Made by a program: the position numbers and the translations under genes. Shown piece after piece: positions 1 to 6,747 of a DNA stretch of 8,371 bases (its first letter is position 1; every line of letters begins with the position of its first letter). A model generated the notes under the pieces. It was not told where the DNA came from and did not search any database. It worked only from the letters and a program-made list of their open reading frames with translations. Source of the DNA: Thermodesulfobacteriota bacterium (lineage in GTDB: Bacteria; Desulfobacterota; Desulfocorpusculales; Desulfocorpusculum); the NCBI GenBank assembly GCA_028275295.1, contig JAPWUY010000054.1, forward strand, positions 1-8,371. Direction: 5' to 3'.

Positions 1-1
1 A

Positions 2-88
2 TCTTTTGATGTGGACTCGCCGCGCCCTGTGGGTAAAGGTGGGCCCCCTTACTTCTTGGAGGTTGACAAAAACGGGGAGTCTGAGTAA
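2..88 (+). CDS. Possible C-terminal end of an unidentified upstream gene (partial)
   Basis: This frame is open from the left edge to a TAA at 86-88 and would encode 28 residues ending in VDKNGESE. The peptide, with a GKGGPPYFLEV stretch, looks like a plausible charged protein tail, but I do not recognise a family. A 28-codon open frame is not statistically strong at this base composition. Its codons (CCG, CGC, CCC) are also less AGG/GAG-biased than those of the genes downstream. If real, its end overlaps the -35 and -10 elements of the tRNA promoter, so it would belong to a separate upstream transcription unit. It could equally be non-coding. Confidence 0.35.
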   Translation, partial: SFDVDSPRPVGKGGPPYFLEVDKNGESE

Positions 89-91
89 AAA
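63..91 (+). promoter_or_regulatory. Sigma70-type promoter for the tRNA-Gly gene
   Basis: A perfect -35 consensus TTGACA lies at 63-68. Exactly 17 bases later comes TAAAAA at 86-91, which matches four of six positions of the -10 consensus TATAAT. Initiation about seven bases further on, near 98, would leave a leader of only about six bases before the tRNA at 104, as is usual for tRNA genes. It is the only clear promoter I found in the window. Readthrough from it may also supply the rimP operon. Confidence 0.7.
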
Positions 92-103
92 TTAGTTATC
101 GGT

Positions 104-179
104 GCGGGCATAGCTCAGTTGGTAGAGTACGAGCTTCCCAAGCTCGGTGTCGCGGGTTCGAGGCCCGTTGCCCGCTCCA
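104..179 (+). tRNA. tRNA-Gly (anticodon CCC) with encoded CCA
   Basis: The full cloverleaf can be drawn. Acceptor stem 104-110 pairs with 169-175 (GCGGGCA/TGCCCGC). The D arm is 113-116 with 125-128, including the loop GG at 121-122. The anticodon stem CGAGC/GCTCG is 130-134 with 142-146. The seven-base loop TTCCCAA puts the anticodon CCC at 137-139, which reads GGG glycine codons. A five-base variable region follows, then a T arm 152-156/164-168 with loop TTCGAGG. The discriminator base is T176, the bacterial tRNA-Gly identity base, and CCA is encoded at 177-179. All stems are intact apart from G-U closing pairs in the D and T arms. It is the first gene of the transcription unit and lies about 105 bases upstream of rimP. 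Confidence 0.96.
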
Positions 180-202
180 ACTCCGAAAAACAGGGTTATG
201 CT

Positions 203-227
203 GCGCCGCTCCGGTATAGGACGGCGC
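203..227 (+). promoter_or_regulatory. GC-rich hairpin between the tRNA and rimP
   Basis: GCGCCG at 203-208 pairs with CGGCGC at 222-227. Inside it, TCC (210-212) pairs with GGA (219-221), leaving C209 as a bulge and a six-base loop. No T run follows directly, so it is not a terminator by itself. It lies between the mature tRNA 3' end and the terminator at 240-275. It could protect or mark the tRNA precursor for 3' processing, or act as a pause hairpin in the operon leader. The structure is read from the sequence; the role is inferred. Confidence 0.5.
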
Positions 228-239
228 GGCCTGCATGGA

Positions 240-275
240 CCCCATTCTTTCGGAATGAAGATTGGGGTTTTTTTT
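240..275 (+). terminator. Rho-independent terminator or attenuator between the tRNA and rimP
   Basis: CCCCA at 240-244 pairs with TGGGG at 263-267. After a T-T mismatch, 246-250 pairs with 257-261, leaving the loop CGGAAT. Eight consecutive T residues follow at 268-275. This is a textbook intrinsic terminator shape on the + strand. The T run ends only two bases before the rimP ribosome binding site (GGAG at 278-281), and no separate promoter is visible between it and rimP. It should therefore end most tRNA transcripts and let a fraction read through into rimP-nusA-infB. Such a site would be a natural point for control by NusA, as in the E. coli metY-nusA-infB leader; that part is inference. 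Confidence 0.8.
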
Positions 276-284
276 CTGGAGAGC

Positions 285-767
285 ATGGAAAGAGGCGAAC
301 TTCTCGATAGGTTGTGGAAGCTTTTGGAGCCTGTTGTGGAATCGAGGGGGCTGGAGCTCCTGGAGGTGGAGTTCCAGAGGGAGACCAGGGGGTGGGTTCT
401 CAGGCTCTACATAGACAGGGAAGAGGGTGGAGTGACACTGGATGACTGCACGGCTGTGAGCAGGGAAGTGGGAGATCTCCTGGATGTCAAGGACCCCATA
501 GATCATCCATACCATCTGGAGGTATCTTCCCCTGGGTTGGATCGTCCCTTGAGGAGACCCAAGGATTTCCAGAGGTGGGCTGGCCACAGGGTGAGGATAA
601 TGGTGAGCGGCCCGAGGAAAAAGACCATCCAGGGGGTCTTGTCAGGCCTCCAGGATGAGACAGTGGAGATCGAAACCGCCCTAGGCCCTCAGAGGGTTCC
701 CCTCAAGGAGATAGCGAAGGCTAGGCTCGTATACGAGTGGCCCAAAGGCATGGGAATCAAGGAGTAG
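285..767 (+). CDS. rimP: Ribosome maturation factor RimP
   Basis: RimP (formerly YhbC/DUF150) binds the 30S subunit and is needed for its late maturation. The product is 160 residues, normal for the family. The N-terminal alpha/beta domain includes GLELLEVEF (22-30) and an acidic VTLDDC segment (50-55). The family signature LEVSSPGLDRPL lies at 79-90, followed by the SH3-like C-terminal domain, which ends in ALGPQRVPLKEIAKARLVYEW. I chose ATG 285 because GGAG lies just before it at 278-281 and the protein then begins like other RimPs. In-frame ATGs at 147 and 255 would place coding sequence inside the tRNA or the terminator. The AAGGAG of the next gene, nusA, lies in its last codons. It heads the nusA-infB operon, as in many bacteria. 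Confidence 0.95.
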   Translation: MERGELLDRLWKLLEPVVESRGLELLEVEFQRETRGWVLRLYIDREEGGVTLDDCTAVSREVGDLLDVKDPIDHPYHLEVSSPGLDRPLRRPKDFQRWAGHRVRIMVSGPRKKTIQGVLSGLQDETVEIETALGPQRVPLKEIAKARLVYEWPKGMGIKE

Positions 768-773
768 CGAGGA

Positions 774-2279
774 ATGCAATTCAATCTGAACCAGATAATA
801 GAGCAAGTGGGGCGCGAGAAGGGTGTGGACAAGGAGGTCCTCATCTCCGCCCTCGAGGAAGCAATGGCCCAGGCTGCGAGGAAAAAGCTCGGGGTGAGGG
901 AGGGTATAGAGGCCCGTTACAATCCCGAGGCTGGAGAGATCGAGGTGGTCCAGTACAAGAAGGTGGTGGAAAAGGTGAGGGATCCCGATACAGAACTTAG
1001 CCTCGAGGAGGCGAGGGAAATGGATCCCACGGCCCAGGTGGGTGAGTCTCTGGGCATAAAGGTGGACACCAGGGATTTTGGCCGGATCGCTGCCCAAGCC
1101 GCCAAGCAGGTCATAATCCAGAGGGTTAAAGATGCCGAGCGGGAAAACATCTATATGGATTACAAGGACCGGAAGGGGGAAGTGGTCAACGGCATAGTCC
1201 AGCGTTTCGAGAGGGGAGACATCATAGTGAACCTGGGCAGGGTCGAGGCTGTTCTGCCCCGGGAGGAGCAGGTCCCCAGGGAATCCTATAGGCCAGGCGA
1301 CAGAATAAGGGCCTATATCCTGGATGTGAGGAAAGTGTCGAAAGGGCCACAGATAGTCCTCTCCAGGGTGCATCCCAATTTCCTGGTCAAGCTCTTCGAG
1401 CTGGAAGTCCCCGAAGTGGCGGAGAGGATAGTGGAGATAAAGGCAGCCGCAAGGGAGCCTGGGGAAAGGGCCAAGATAGCGGTGTCATCAACGGATCTCG
1501 ATGTGGATCCCGTTGGCGCCTGCGTGGGCATGAGGGGCTCGAGGGTCCAGAGTGTGGTCCAGGAACTGAGGGGGGAGAGGATAGACATAATTCCGTGGTC
1601 AGCGGATCCAGCTAAATTCGTCTGCAATGCTCTCGCTCCAGCGGAGATAACCAGAGTGCTAGTGGACGAGGAGAACAAGACCATGGAGGTTGTAGTGCCG
1701 GACGAGAAGCTCTCTCTGGCAATAGGAAAAAAGGGACAGAACGTCAAACTCGCCTCCAAACTCACGGGCTGGAAGATAGATGTCATAAGCGAAAGCAAGA
1801 TGCAGGAGAGAAACGAGGCAGCGAGACGCTCCCTGAGGGAAATCCCCGGAATAGGGGATATGACCGTGGAGATCCTGTTCCTGGAAGGTTACAGATCAGC
1901 CGAGGAGGTGGCAAGGGCCACCGAAGAGGAGCTAGCCCAGATAGAGGGAATAGGTCCAGAGAAGGCCAAGACACTTCTCCAGGCTGCGAGGAGCCTGATG
2001 GAACAGAAGAGCAAGGCAAAGGCTAAGGAGGATGCGGCCAATCTTGAGACACTCGATGGAGTGGGGCAGAGGACTGCCGAGCTCCTCGTGGAGCACGGCA
2101 TAAAGAGCGTGGAGCAGCTCAAGGGAACCCCGGTCGAGACCCTAGTGGAGATACCAGGAATAGGGGAGAAGAAAGCGGAGCAATTGCTGAGGGCAGCTGA
2201 GCGCGCTTTGGAGGCCCGAGACAGGGTCCAGGAGGAAGACAGGGCAAGCCGGACAGGATCCGACCTGCCCGAGGGATGA
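774..2279 (+). CDS. nusA: Transcription termination/antitermination factor NusA
   Basis: NusA binds RNA polymerase and nascent RNA, modulating pausing, intrinsic termination and rRNA antitermination. The 501 residues contain, in order: the polymerase-binding N-terminal domain (about 1-130, with [13 protein letters not shown] at 102-114), an S1 domain (about 133-199), KH1 ([12 protein letters not shown] at 248-259), KH2 ([12 protein letters not shown] at 316-327), and two C-terminal helix-hairpin-helix repeats. The repeats span about 357-405 and 427-475, each starting and ending with a GIG or GVG hairpin, and a charged tail follows. The C-terminal repeats resemble the AR1/AR2 pair of E. coli NusA (495 residues), which many other phyla lack. 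AAGGAG at 759-764 lies nine bases before the ATG, inside the end of rimP. The ylxR and ylxQ genes often found next to nusA are absent; infB starts 16 bases after the stop. Confidence 0.97.
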   Translation: MQFNLNQIIEQVGREKGVDKEVLISALEEAMAQAARKKLGVREGIEARYNPEAGEIEVVQYKKVVEKVRDPDTELSLEEAREMDPTAQVGESLGIKVDTRDFGRIAAQAAKQVIIQRVKDAERENIYMDYKDRKGEVVNGIVQRFERGDIIVNLGRVEAVLPREEQVPRESYRPGDRIRAYILDVRKVSKGPQIVLSRVHPNFLVKLFELEVPEVAERIVEIKAAAREPGERAKIAVSSTDLDVDPVGACVGMRGSRVQSVVQELRGERIDIIPWSADPAKFVCNALAPAEITRVLVDEENKTMEVVVPDEKLSLAIGKKGQNVKLASKLTGWKIDVISESKMQERNEAARRSLREIPGIGDMTVEILFLEGYRSAEEVARATEEELAQIEGIGPEKAKTLLQAARSLMEQKSKAKAKEDAANLETLDGVGQRTAELLVEHGIKSVEQLKGTPVETLVEIPGIGEKKAEQLLRAAERALEARDRVQEEDRASRTGSDLPEG

Positions 2280-2295
2280 TGGGGGAAAGGATCTC

Positions 2296-5091
2296 ATGCC
2301 AATGAAGGTTTTCGAGCTGGCCCAGGAATATCAGATCGATCCAAAGGTGCTCCTCAATCACTTGAAAGAGCTCGGTGTCTTTGTCTCGAGCCACATAAGC
2401 ATACTCAACGACGAGGAAGTGGCCAAAGTGCGGGCCACAATCTCCCACATCCAGAAGAGACAGAAGGCTGCCCAAAAGAAGCCCAAACCCACGGTTGTGC
2501 GGAAGAAGGCAGCTGAAGTGACACAGGAGGCCCTGGAGAGACCCCAAGAGGAAGAGGCCCAAAAAGGAGAAGAGCTCCAACTCGAGGCCGTCCAGGCCCA
2601 AAAGCCAGAACCAGAGCCTGTCGAGAAAATCGTCCCTGAGGAGCGGAGGGAGGAGAAGGAAGCCAAGGAAGAAAGGGAGCCGACAAAGGAGGAAGTAGCC
2701 CAGCTCAAAGAGATGCCCAGGCCCAAAAGGCAGTGGAAGGAACAACCAGCCATCATTATAAGAAGACCCGCCCCCGTTGGGCCCAGTCCCGAAGAGAGAG
2801 AGAAGAGGGAGGAAGAGCCGGCGGCCAAGATTCAGGAGCTCGCAACCAAGCCAAGGCCACTTGAGGCCGAGGAGATGCAAAAGACCATTCAGGAAAAGGT
2901 GACCTCGCCTCAAGAGGCAGCTCCCACCCCCTCGAGGGCTCAAGAGGAACCCAAGATTCCGAAGCCCAAAGAGCTCAGGCCAGAGAGGCCAACTCGGAGA
3001 GAGCCCCTTCACGAGCCGGCCAAGATCCTTCACAGGCCTAGGCCGGAGCAAGGGGAAAGACCATCCCCATCTCTGGTTGTGGCCAAGCCCTCTGAAGAGA
3101 AGGCAGAGAGGCCAATTCCGCTTCCTGAGCCAGAGCCTTGGGCACCCAAGAAAAAAGTCCTCAAGGCCTTCGAGGTCATAACCCAGGAGAGGCCCGGTAG
3201 GGGAAAGATCAAGAAGAAAGAGGTGATACACCTCAGGGCAGAGCTGGAGGAGAGGGAACGGGAGAGGGGGCTTCCCTTCAGGCCAGCCAAGAAGAAGGAG
3301 GAAAAGAAGACCGAGATAACGGTCCCCAAGGCCATAAAGAGAAAGATCAAGGTAATGGAATCCATAACCGTGGGCGAGCTGGCCCGTCGCATGGGGGTCA
3401 AAAGCAGCGAGGTCATCAAGAAGCTCCTATCCCTGGGGGTCATAGCCACGGTGAACCAGATGCTCGATCCCGATGAAGCTGCCCTGGTGGCAAGTGACTT
3501 CGGTTACGAGGTGGAGAGGGTCTTGAGCAGGGCAGAGGAGCTCCTGGAGGAGGCCGAGGCCCCAGAGGCCGAAGCCAACCTGAAACCGAGGCCCCCTGTG
3601 GTGACAGTGATGGGTCATGTGGACCATGGAAAGACATCTCTCCTCGATGCCATCCGACAGACCCACGTCACGGAACAAGAGGTCGGGGGCATAACACAGC
3701 ACATCGGGGCCTATCAGGTGGAGATAAAGGGCCAGACCATCACCTTCCTGGATACCCCAGGTCACGAGGCCTTCACCTCCTTGAGGGCAAGAGGTGCCCA
3801 GGTCACGGACATAGTGGTTCTGGTCGTCGCAGCAGACGACGGGGTCATGAACCAGACCAAGGAGGCCATAGATCACGCCAGGGCAGCAGGGGTTCCCATA
3901 TTGGTGGCCATAAACAAGATAGACAAGCCCAATGCAGACCCTGAGAGGGTCAAGCAGGAGCTTGCTGCCTTGGGCCTGGTTCCTGAGGCTTGGGGGGGCG
4001 ATACCATATTCTGCGAGGTATCGGCCAAGAAGCACATAAACATAGACGTCCTCCTGGAGAACATACTCATTCTGGCCGAGGTCCTGGAGCTCAAGGCCAA
4101 TCCTGACAGGCCCGCAAGAGGGACCATAATAGAGGCAAGGCTGGACAAGAGAAGAGGGCCACTGGCCACGGTCTTGGTCCAGGAGGGAACCCTCAGGGTG
4201 AACGATGCCTTTGTGGCGGGGATGTACTCCGGGAAGGTCAGGATGATGCTGGATCACCTGGGGAGAAGAGTGGAGGAAGCTGGCCCATCCACCCCGGTGG
4301 AGGTCGTCGGGGCCTCGGGCGTCCCGACTCCAGGGGAGAAATTCTGGGTCGTGGCGGACGAGAAGGAGGCCAGGGATATAGAGATATTCAGGCGTGAGAA
4401 GATGAGAAGGGAGGGCATGGCCCAGGCCGGAAGGATATCCCTGGAGAAGCTCAAGGACCAGATGGAGGCGGGAGAAGTCAAAGAGCTGCCAGTGGTCCTC
4501 AAGGGAGACGTGCAGGGCTCCGTGGAGACCATAAGGGATACCCTCTTGAGGATGGGTGGCGAGAAGATCAAGATCAATGTCCTCCATGCATCCGTAGGGG
4601 GCATCACGGAGAACGATGTGAATCTCGCAGCTGCCTCCAATGCGATAATAATAGGCTTCAATGTCAGGCCCGAGGCGAGGGCTCAGGCATTGGCAGAGGA
4701 AGTAGGGGTGGACATAAGGCTCTACAACATCATCTACGAACTCATGGAAGATGTGGAGCGAGCCCTGAGGGGGATGCTCGAGCCCACGAAGAGGGAGATC
4801 CTCCTCGGAAGGGGAGAGGTTGTCCAGATCTTCAAGATATCCAAGGTGGGGACGGTGGCCGGGACTGTGGTGAAGCAAGGGAAGATAGTGAAGAGTGCCA
4901 AGGCCAGGCTCATAAGGGACAATGTGGTCGTGTACGATGGAAGGATAGGGAGCCTGAGGAGATATCAGGACGATGTGAGGGAGGTGCCTGAAGGGCAGGA
5001 CTGTGGAATCCACCTCGAGAACTACAACGACGTGAAGGTGGGGGACATCATAGAGTCTTACGAGATAGAGGAAGTGGCTCCGGAAATCTGA
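2296..5091 (+). CDS. infB: Translation initiation factor IF-2
   Basis: IF2 is the GTPase that brings formyl-methionyl initiator tRNA to the 30S subunit and promotes subunit joining. The 931 residues show a first IF2_N module (1 to about 52), a linker of about 300 residues rich in Glu, Lys, Arg and Pro, and a second IF2_N module (about 352-405, beginning [14 protein letters not shown]). The G domain follows, with G1 GHVDHGKT (440-447), G2 threonine in GGIT (464-467), G3 DTPGH (486-490), G4 NKID (540-543) and G5 SAKK (576-579). Then come the beta-barrel domain II, the C1 domain (from about 728, with [12 protein letters not shown]) and the fMet-tRNA-binding C2 domain to the end. All GTPase motifs are intact. 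A purine-rich stretch at 2281-2291 serves ATG 2296; ATG 2302 (MKVFELAQ) is an equally plausible start, differing by two residues. A 52-base gap follows, with no promoter or hairpin that I can see. Confidence 0.97.
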   Translation: MPMKVFELAQEYQIDPKVLLNHLKELGVFVSSHISILNDEEVAKVRATISHIQKRQKAAQKKPKPTVVRKKAAEVTQEALERPQEEEAQKGEELQLEAVQAQKPEPEPVEKIVPEERREEKEAKEEREPTKEEVAQLKEMPRPKRQWKEQPAIIIRRPAPVGPSPEEREKREEEPAAKIQELATKPRPLEAEEMQKTIQEKVTSPQEAAPTPSRAQEEPKIPKPKELRPERPTRREPLHEPAKILHRPRPEQGERPSPSLVVAKPSEEKAERPIPLPEPEPWAPKKKVLKAFEVITQERPGRGKIKKKEVIHLRAELEERERERGLPFRPAKKKEEKKTEITVPKAIKRKIKVMESITVGELARRMGVKSSEVIKKLLSLGVIATVNQMLDPDEAALVASDFGYEVERVLSRAEELLEEAEAPEAEANLKPRPPVVTVMGHVDHGKTSLLDAIRQTHVTEQEVGGITQHIGAYQVEIKGQTITFLDTPGHEAFTSLRARGAQVTDIVVLVVAADDGVMNQTKEAIDHARAAGVPILVAINKIDKPNADPERVKQELAALGLVPEAWGGDTIFCEVSAKKHINIDVLLENILILAEVLELKANPDRPARGTIIEARLDKRRGPLATVLVQEGTLRVNDAFVAGMYSGKVRMMLDHLGRRVEEAGPSTPVEVVGASGVPTPGEKFWVVADEKEARDIEIFRREKMRREGMAQAGRISLEKLKDQMEAGEVKELPVVLKGDVQGSVETIRDTLLRMGGEKIKINVLHASVGGITENDVNLAAASNAIIIGFNVRPEARAQALAEEVGVDIRLYNIIYELMEDVERALRGMLEPTKREILLGRGEVVQIFKISKVGTVAGTVVKQGKIVKSAKARLIRDNVVVYDGRIGSLRRYQDDVREVPEGQDCGIHLENYNDVKVGDIIESYEIEEVAPEI

Positions 5092-5143
5092 AAGGGACTC
5101 CTTCGCCACAGACTCGAGACGAACTCAGAAGAGGGGAGAGATC

Positions 5144-5446
5144 ATGGTCGTGGGTGTTGGCAGAATCCACCTCATTCTGCATGACAATCATTCCCTCAAG
5201 GGCAAGAGGCAGGTGGTGAGGAAGACCATAGAGAGGGTGAGAAGTCGATTCAGCGTTGCCTTGGCAGAAGTGGGAGATCAGGACCTTTGGCAGAGCATAA
5301 AGCTCGGCTTGGCGGTCGTGGGTCCGGATGGCAGAGTGGTGCAGTCGGTCATGGACAGGGTCGTCAATTTCATCGAGGAGCTCTCTTTGAGCGAGGTCGT
5401 CAACGTGGAGACAGAGCTCCTCCATTTCGGGGACCATGGGAGCTGA
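5144..5446 (+). CDS. DUF503 (YlxP-like) small protein
   Basis: The 100-residue product matches the DUF503 family, which includes Bacillus YlxP. It begins MVVGVGRIHL, has the HSLKGKR segment (16-22) and contains the family hallmark FSVALAEVGDQDLWQ (36-50). It ends with a helix and a strand pair (VVNFIEEL, VVNVETELLHF). No signal peptide or membrane segment is present. The biochemical role is not established. The family is repeatedly found between infB and rbfA, which suggests a link with ribosome assembly, but that is inference from context. The start has a strong GAGGGGAG at 5131-5138 with five bases of spacing. The last 11 bases overlap rbfA, so the two are probably translationally coupled. 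Confidence 0.92.
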   Translation: MVVGVGRIHLILHDNHSLKGKRQVVRKTIERVRSRFSVALAEVGDQDLWQSIKLGLAVVGPDGRVVQSVMDRVVNFIEELSLSEVVNVETELLHFGDHGS

Positions 5447-5798
5447 GAGGCGAAAGAGGATTGGGGTCCGCATAAAGGAGGAGATAAGCGAACTCCTCTT
5501 GAGAAAGGTGAGGGATCCGAGGATAGGCTTCGTCACAATAACCGATGTGGAGCTGACCACGGATCTCAGGAGGGCGACTGTGTTCTATAGCGTCATGGGC
5601 GATGAGGAGGAGAGATCGAGGGCTGCCCAGGGGCTGAGGAGCGCCTGCGGTTTCATAAAGAGGGAGATGGCCTCAAGACTCAACCTCAAGTTCATGCCGG
5701 ATATCGTCTTCGCCCTGGACACTTCCTTCGAGGAGATGGATCGCATGGAGAAGGTCTTCAGACAGTTGCAGAGGGAGCGGCGGGAGAATGAGGACTGA
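5436..5798 (+). CDS. rbfA: 30S ribosome-binding factor RbfA
   Basis: RbfA binds the 30S subunit near the 5' end helix of 16S rRNA and is needed for its maturation and for growth in the cold. The 120-residue product fits the family. It has the N-terminal helix ERRKRIGVRIKEEISELLL, the conserved DPRIGFVTITDV (27-38), the strand ATVFYSV, the AxG kink of the type II KH fold (A70-C71-G72) and the closing MPDIVFALDTSFEE (88-100). ATG 5436 lies inside the end of the upstream DUF503 gene (11-base overlap), with a GGGGA-type binding site close before it. Its own end overlaps nrnA by another 11 bases. RimP, RbfA and S15 in one operon suggest coordinated supply of small-subunit assembly factors. Confidence 0.95.
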   Translation: MGAERRKRIGVRIKEEISELLLRKVRDPRIGFVTITDVELTTDLRRATVFYSVMGDEEERSRAAQGLRSACGFIKREMASRLNLKFMPDIVFALDTSFEEMDRMEKVFRQLQRERRENED

Positions 5799-6747
5799 GG
5801 AGATGATAGCTTCCGCCATAAAGCACGGAGAGAAATTCCTCGTAGTATCCCACATGAATCCCGACGGCGACGCAATCGGCTCTTCCATCGGGCTTTCTCT
5901 GGTCCTGGAATCCATGGGGAAGCGAGTCTTCACGTACAACGAGAGTGCGGTCCCAGCGCTCTACAGGTTCATTCCCCACTCCCAAAGGATAACCCAGGAG
6001 CTTCCCCGAGAAGAGGTGGATGTGACCTTTGTCCTCGATTGCTCCACAGAGGAGCGAGTAGGGGAGAAGTTCAAGGAATTCGCGGGGAAAGGATTGGTTG
6101 TGGTGGCCGATCACCATCCCCCTTCAGCCCCCATGGAAGGACTCCACCTCATCCGCACCGATGCATCGGCAACGGCGGAGCTCATCTACGATATACTGGC
6201 CGAATTGGACGTCCCACTTTCTCCGGAGAGCGCAACTGCCCTCTATGTGGCCATAATGACCGATACTGGCTCTTTCAAGTTCTCCAATACGACCTCGAGA
6301 GCGCTGGAAGTGGCAGCTCAGCTCCTATCCTTCGGGGCGAACCACAGGCTGATAGTGGAGCACATTTACGAGAGCTTTCCTCCGGAGAGGTTCAGATTGA
6401 TGGCCATGGCCCTCGGCACCCTCCATTTCCTGAAGGAAGGAAAGGTGGCATCGGTCTGGGTGACCCGCTCCATGTTTCAGGAGGCCCGAGCCAATGACGA
6501 GATGACCGAGGGATTCGTCGACATTCCACGCTCCATAAGGGGGGTGGAGGTCGCCATGCTCCTCAGGGAAAAGGATGGGTGCGACATCAGGGTGAATCTA
6601 CGGTCCAGGGGTAAGGTGGATGTAGCTGATATCGCTTCCAGATTCGGAGGTGGGGGGCATCCCAATGCAGCTGGCTGCACCCTGAAGGGGTCCCTGATCG
6701 AGGCCGAGGAATGCCTTCTCAAGGCCTTGGAGGAGGCCATGGGGTGA
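5788..6747 (+). CDS. nrnA: DHH/DHHA1 phosphoesterase, NrnA-like oligoribonuclease
   Basis: Enzymes of this family hydrolyse very short RNA (nanoRNA) and 3'-phosphoadenosine-5'-phosphate, and some degrade cyclic dinucleotide products. The 319 residues fit NrnA. The DHH domain shows motif I SHMNPDGDAIGS (21-32; H22, D26, D28), motif II LDCS (D84), motif III ADHHPPS (107-113) and motif IV MTDTGSFKFSNTT (157-169; D159). The C-terminal DHHA1 domain carries the substrate-binding glycine motif GGGGHPNAAG (287-296). All expected manganese ligands are present. The ATG overlaps the rbfA stop by 11 bases, and the TGA overlaps the truB start. Placement with pnp fits a late step in RNA turnover. The choice of substrate cannot be told from sequence, so the symbol rests on family and context. 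Confidence 0.9.
   Translation: MRTEEMIASAIKHGEKFLVVSHMNPDGDAIGSSIGLSLVLESMGKRVFTYNESAVPALYRFIPHSQRITQELPREEVDVTFVLDCSTEERVGEKFKEFAGKGLVVVADHHPPSAPMEGLHLIRTDASATAELIYDILAELDVPLSPESATALYVAIMTDTGSFKFSNTTSRALEVAAQLLSFGANHRLIVEHIYESFPPERFRLMAMALGTLHFLKEGKVASVWVTRSMFQEARANDEMTEGFVDIPRSIRGVEVAMLLREKDGCDIRVNLRSRGKVDVADIASRFGGGGHPNAAGCTLKGSLIEAEECLLKALEEAMG
6731..6736 (+). promoter_or_regulatory. Ribosome binding site that fixes the GTG start of truB
   Basis: AGGAGG at 6731-6736 matches the Shine-Dalgarno consensus and lies seven bases before GTG 6744. It sits inside the last codons of nrnA. Its spacing selects the GTG rather than the in-frame ATG at 6711, which lies upstream of this site and would overlap nrnA by 37 bases. 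Confidence 0.75.

Noticed and set aside
147..284. N-terminal extension of RimP to ATG 147 or ATG 255
   Set aside because: ATG 147 lies inside the tRNA and ATG 255 lies in the terminator loop. Family length and the GGAG at 278-281 support ATG 285.
96..587. 163-codon open frame on the - strand across the tRNA and rimP
   Set aside because: It would run through the tRNA-Gly gene and the terminator, both of which are well supported on the + strand.
681..1373. 230-codon open frame on the - strand opposite rimP/nusA
   Set aside because: It is a shadow of nusA, which has unambiguous S1 and KH domains on the + strand. The translation shows no known motif.
2119..3231. 370-codon open frame on the - strand opposite the end of nusA and the IF2 linker
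   Set aside because: Its Leu/Gly/Phe/Pro-rich low-complexity translation is the mirror of the Glu/Lys/Arg/Pro linker. There is no ribosome binding logic and no family resemblance.
3427..5109. 560-codon open frame on the - strand opposite infB
   Set aside because: The + strand frame encodes IF2 with all GTPase motifs. The antisense frame has a Leu/His/Gly-rich composition, no recognisable domain, and arises from the scarcity of stop codons opposite purine-rich codons.
6039..6497. 152-codon + strand frame inside nrnA, and similar frames at 737-1000, 5287-5475 and 7250-7561
   Set aside because: These are out-of-frame overlaps of clear genes, with Gly/Arg/Ser-rich translations and no recognised domain.
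6711..6743. ATG 6711 as the truB start
   Set aside because: It would add 11 Gly-rich residues not typical of TruB and overlap nrnA by 37 bases. AGGAGG at 6731-6736 sits correctly for GTG 6744 instead.
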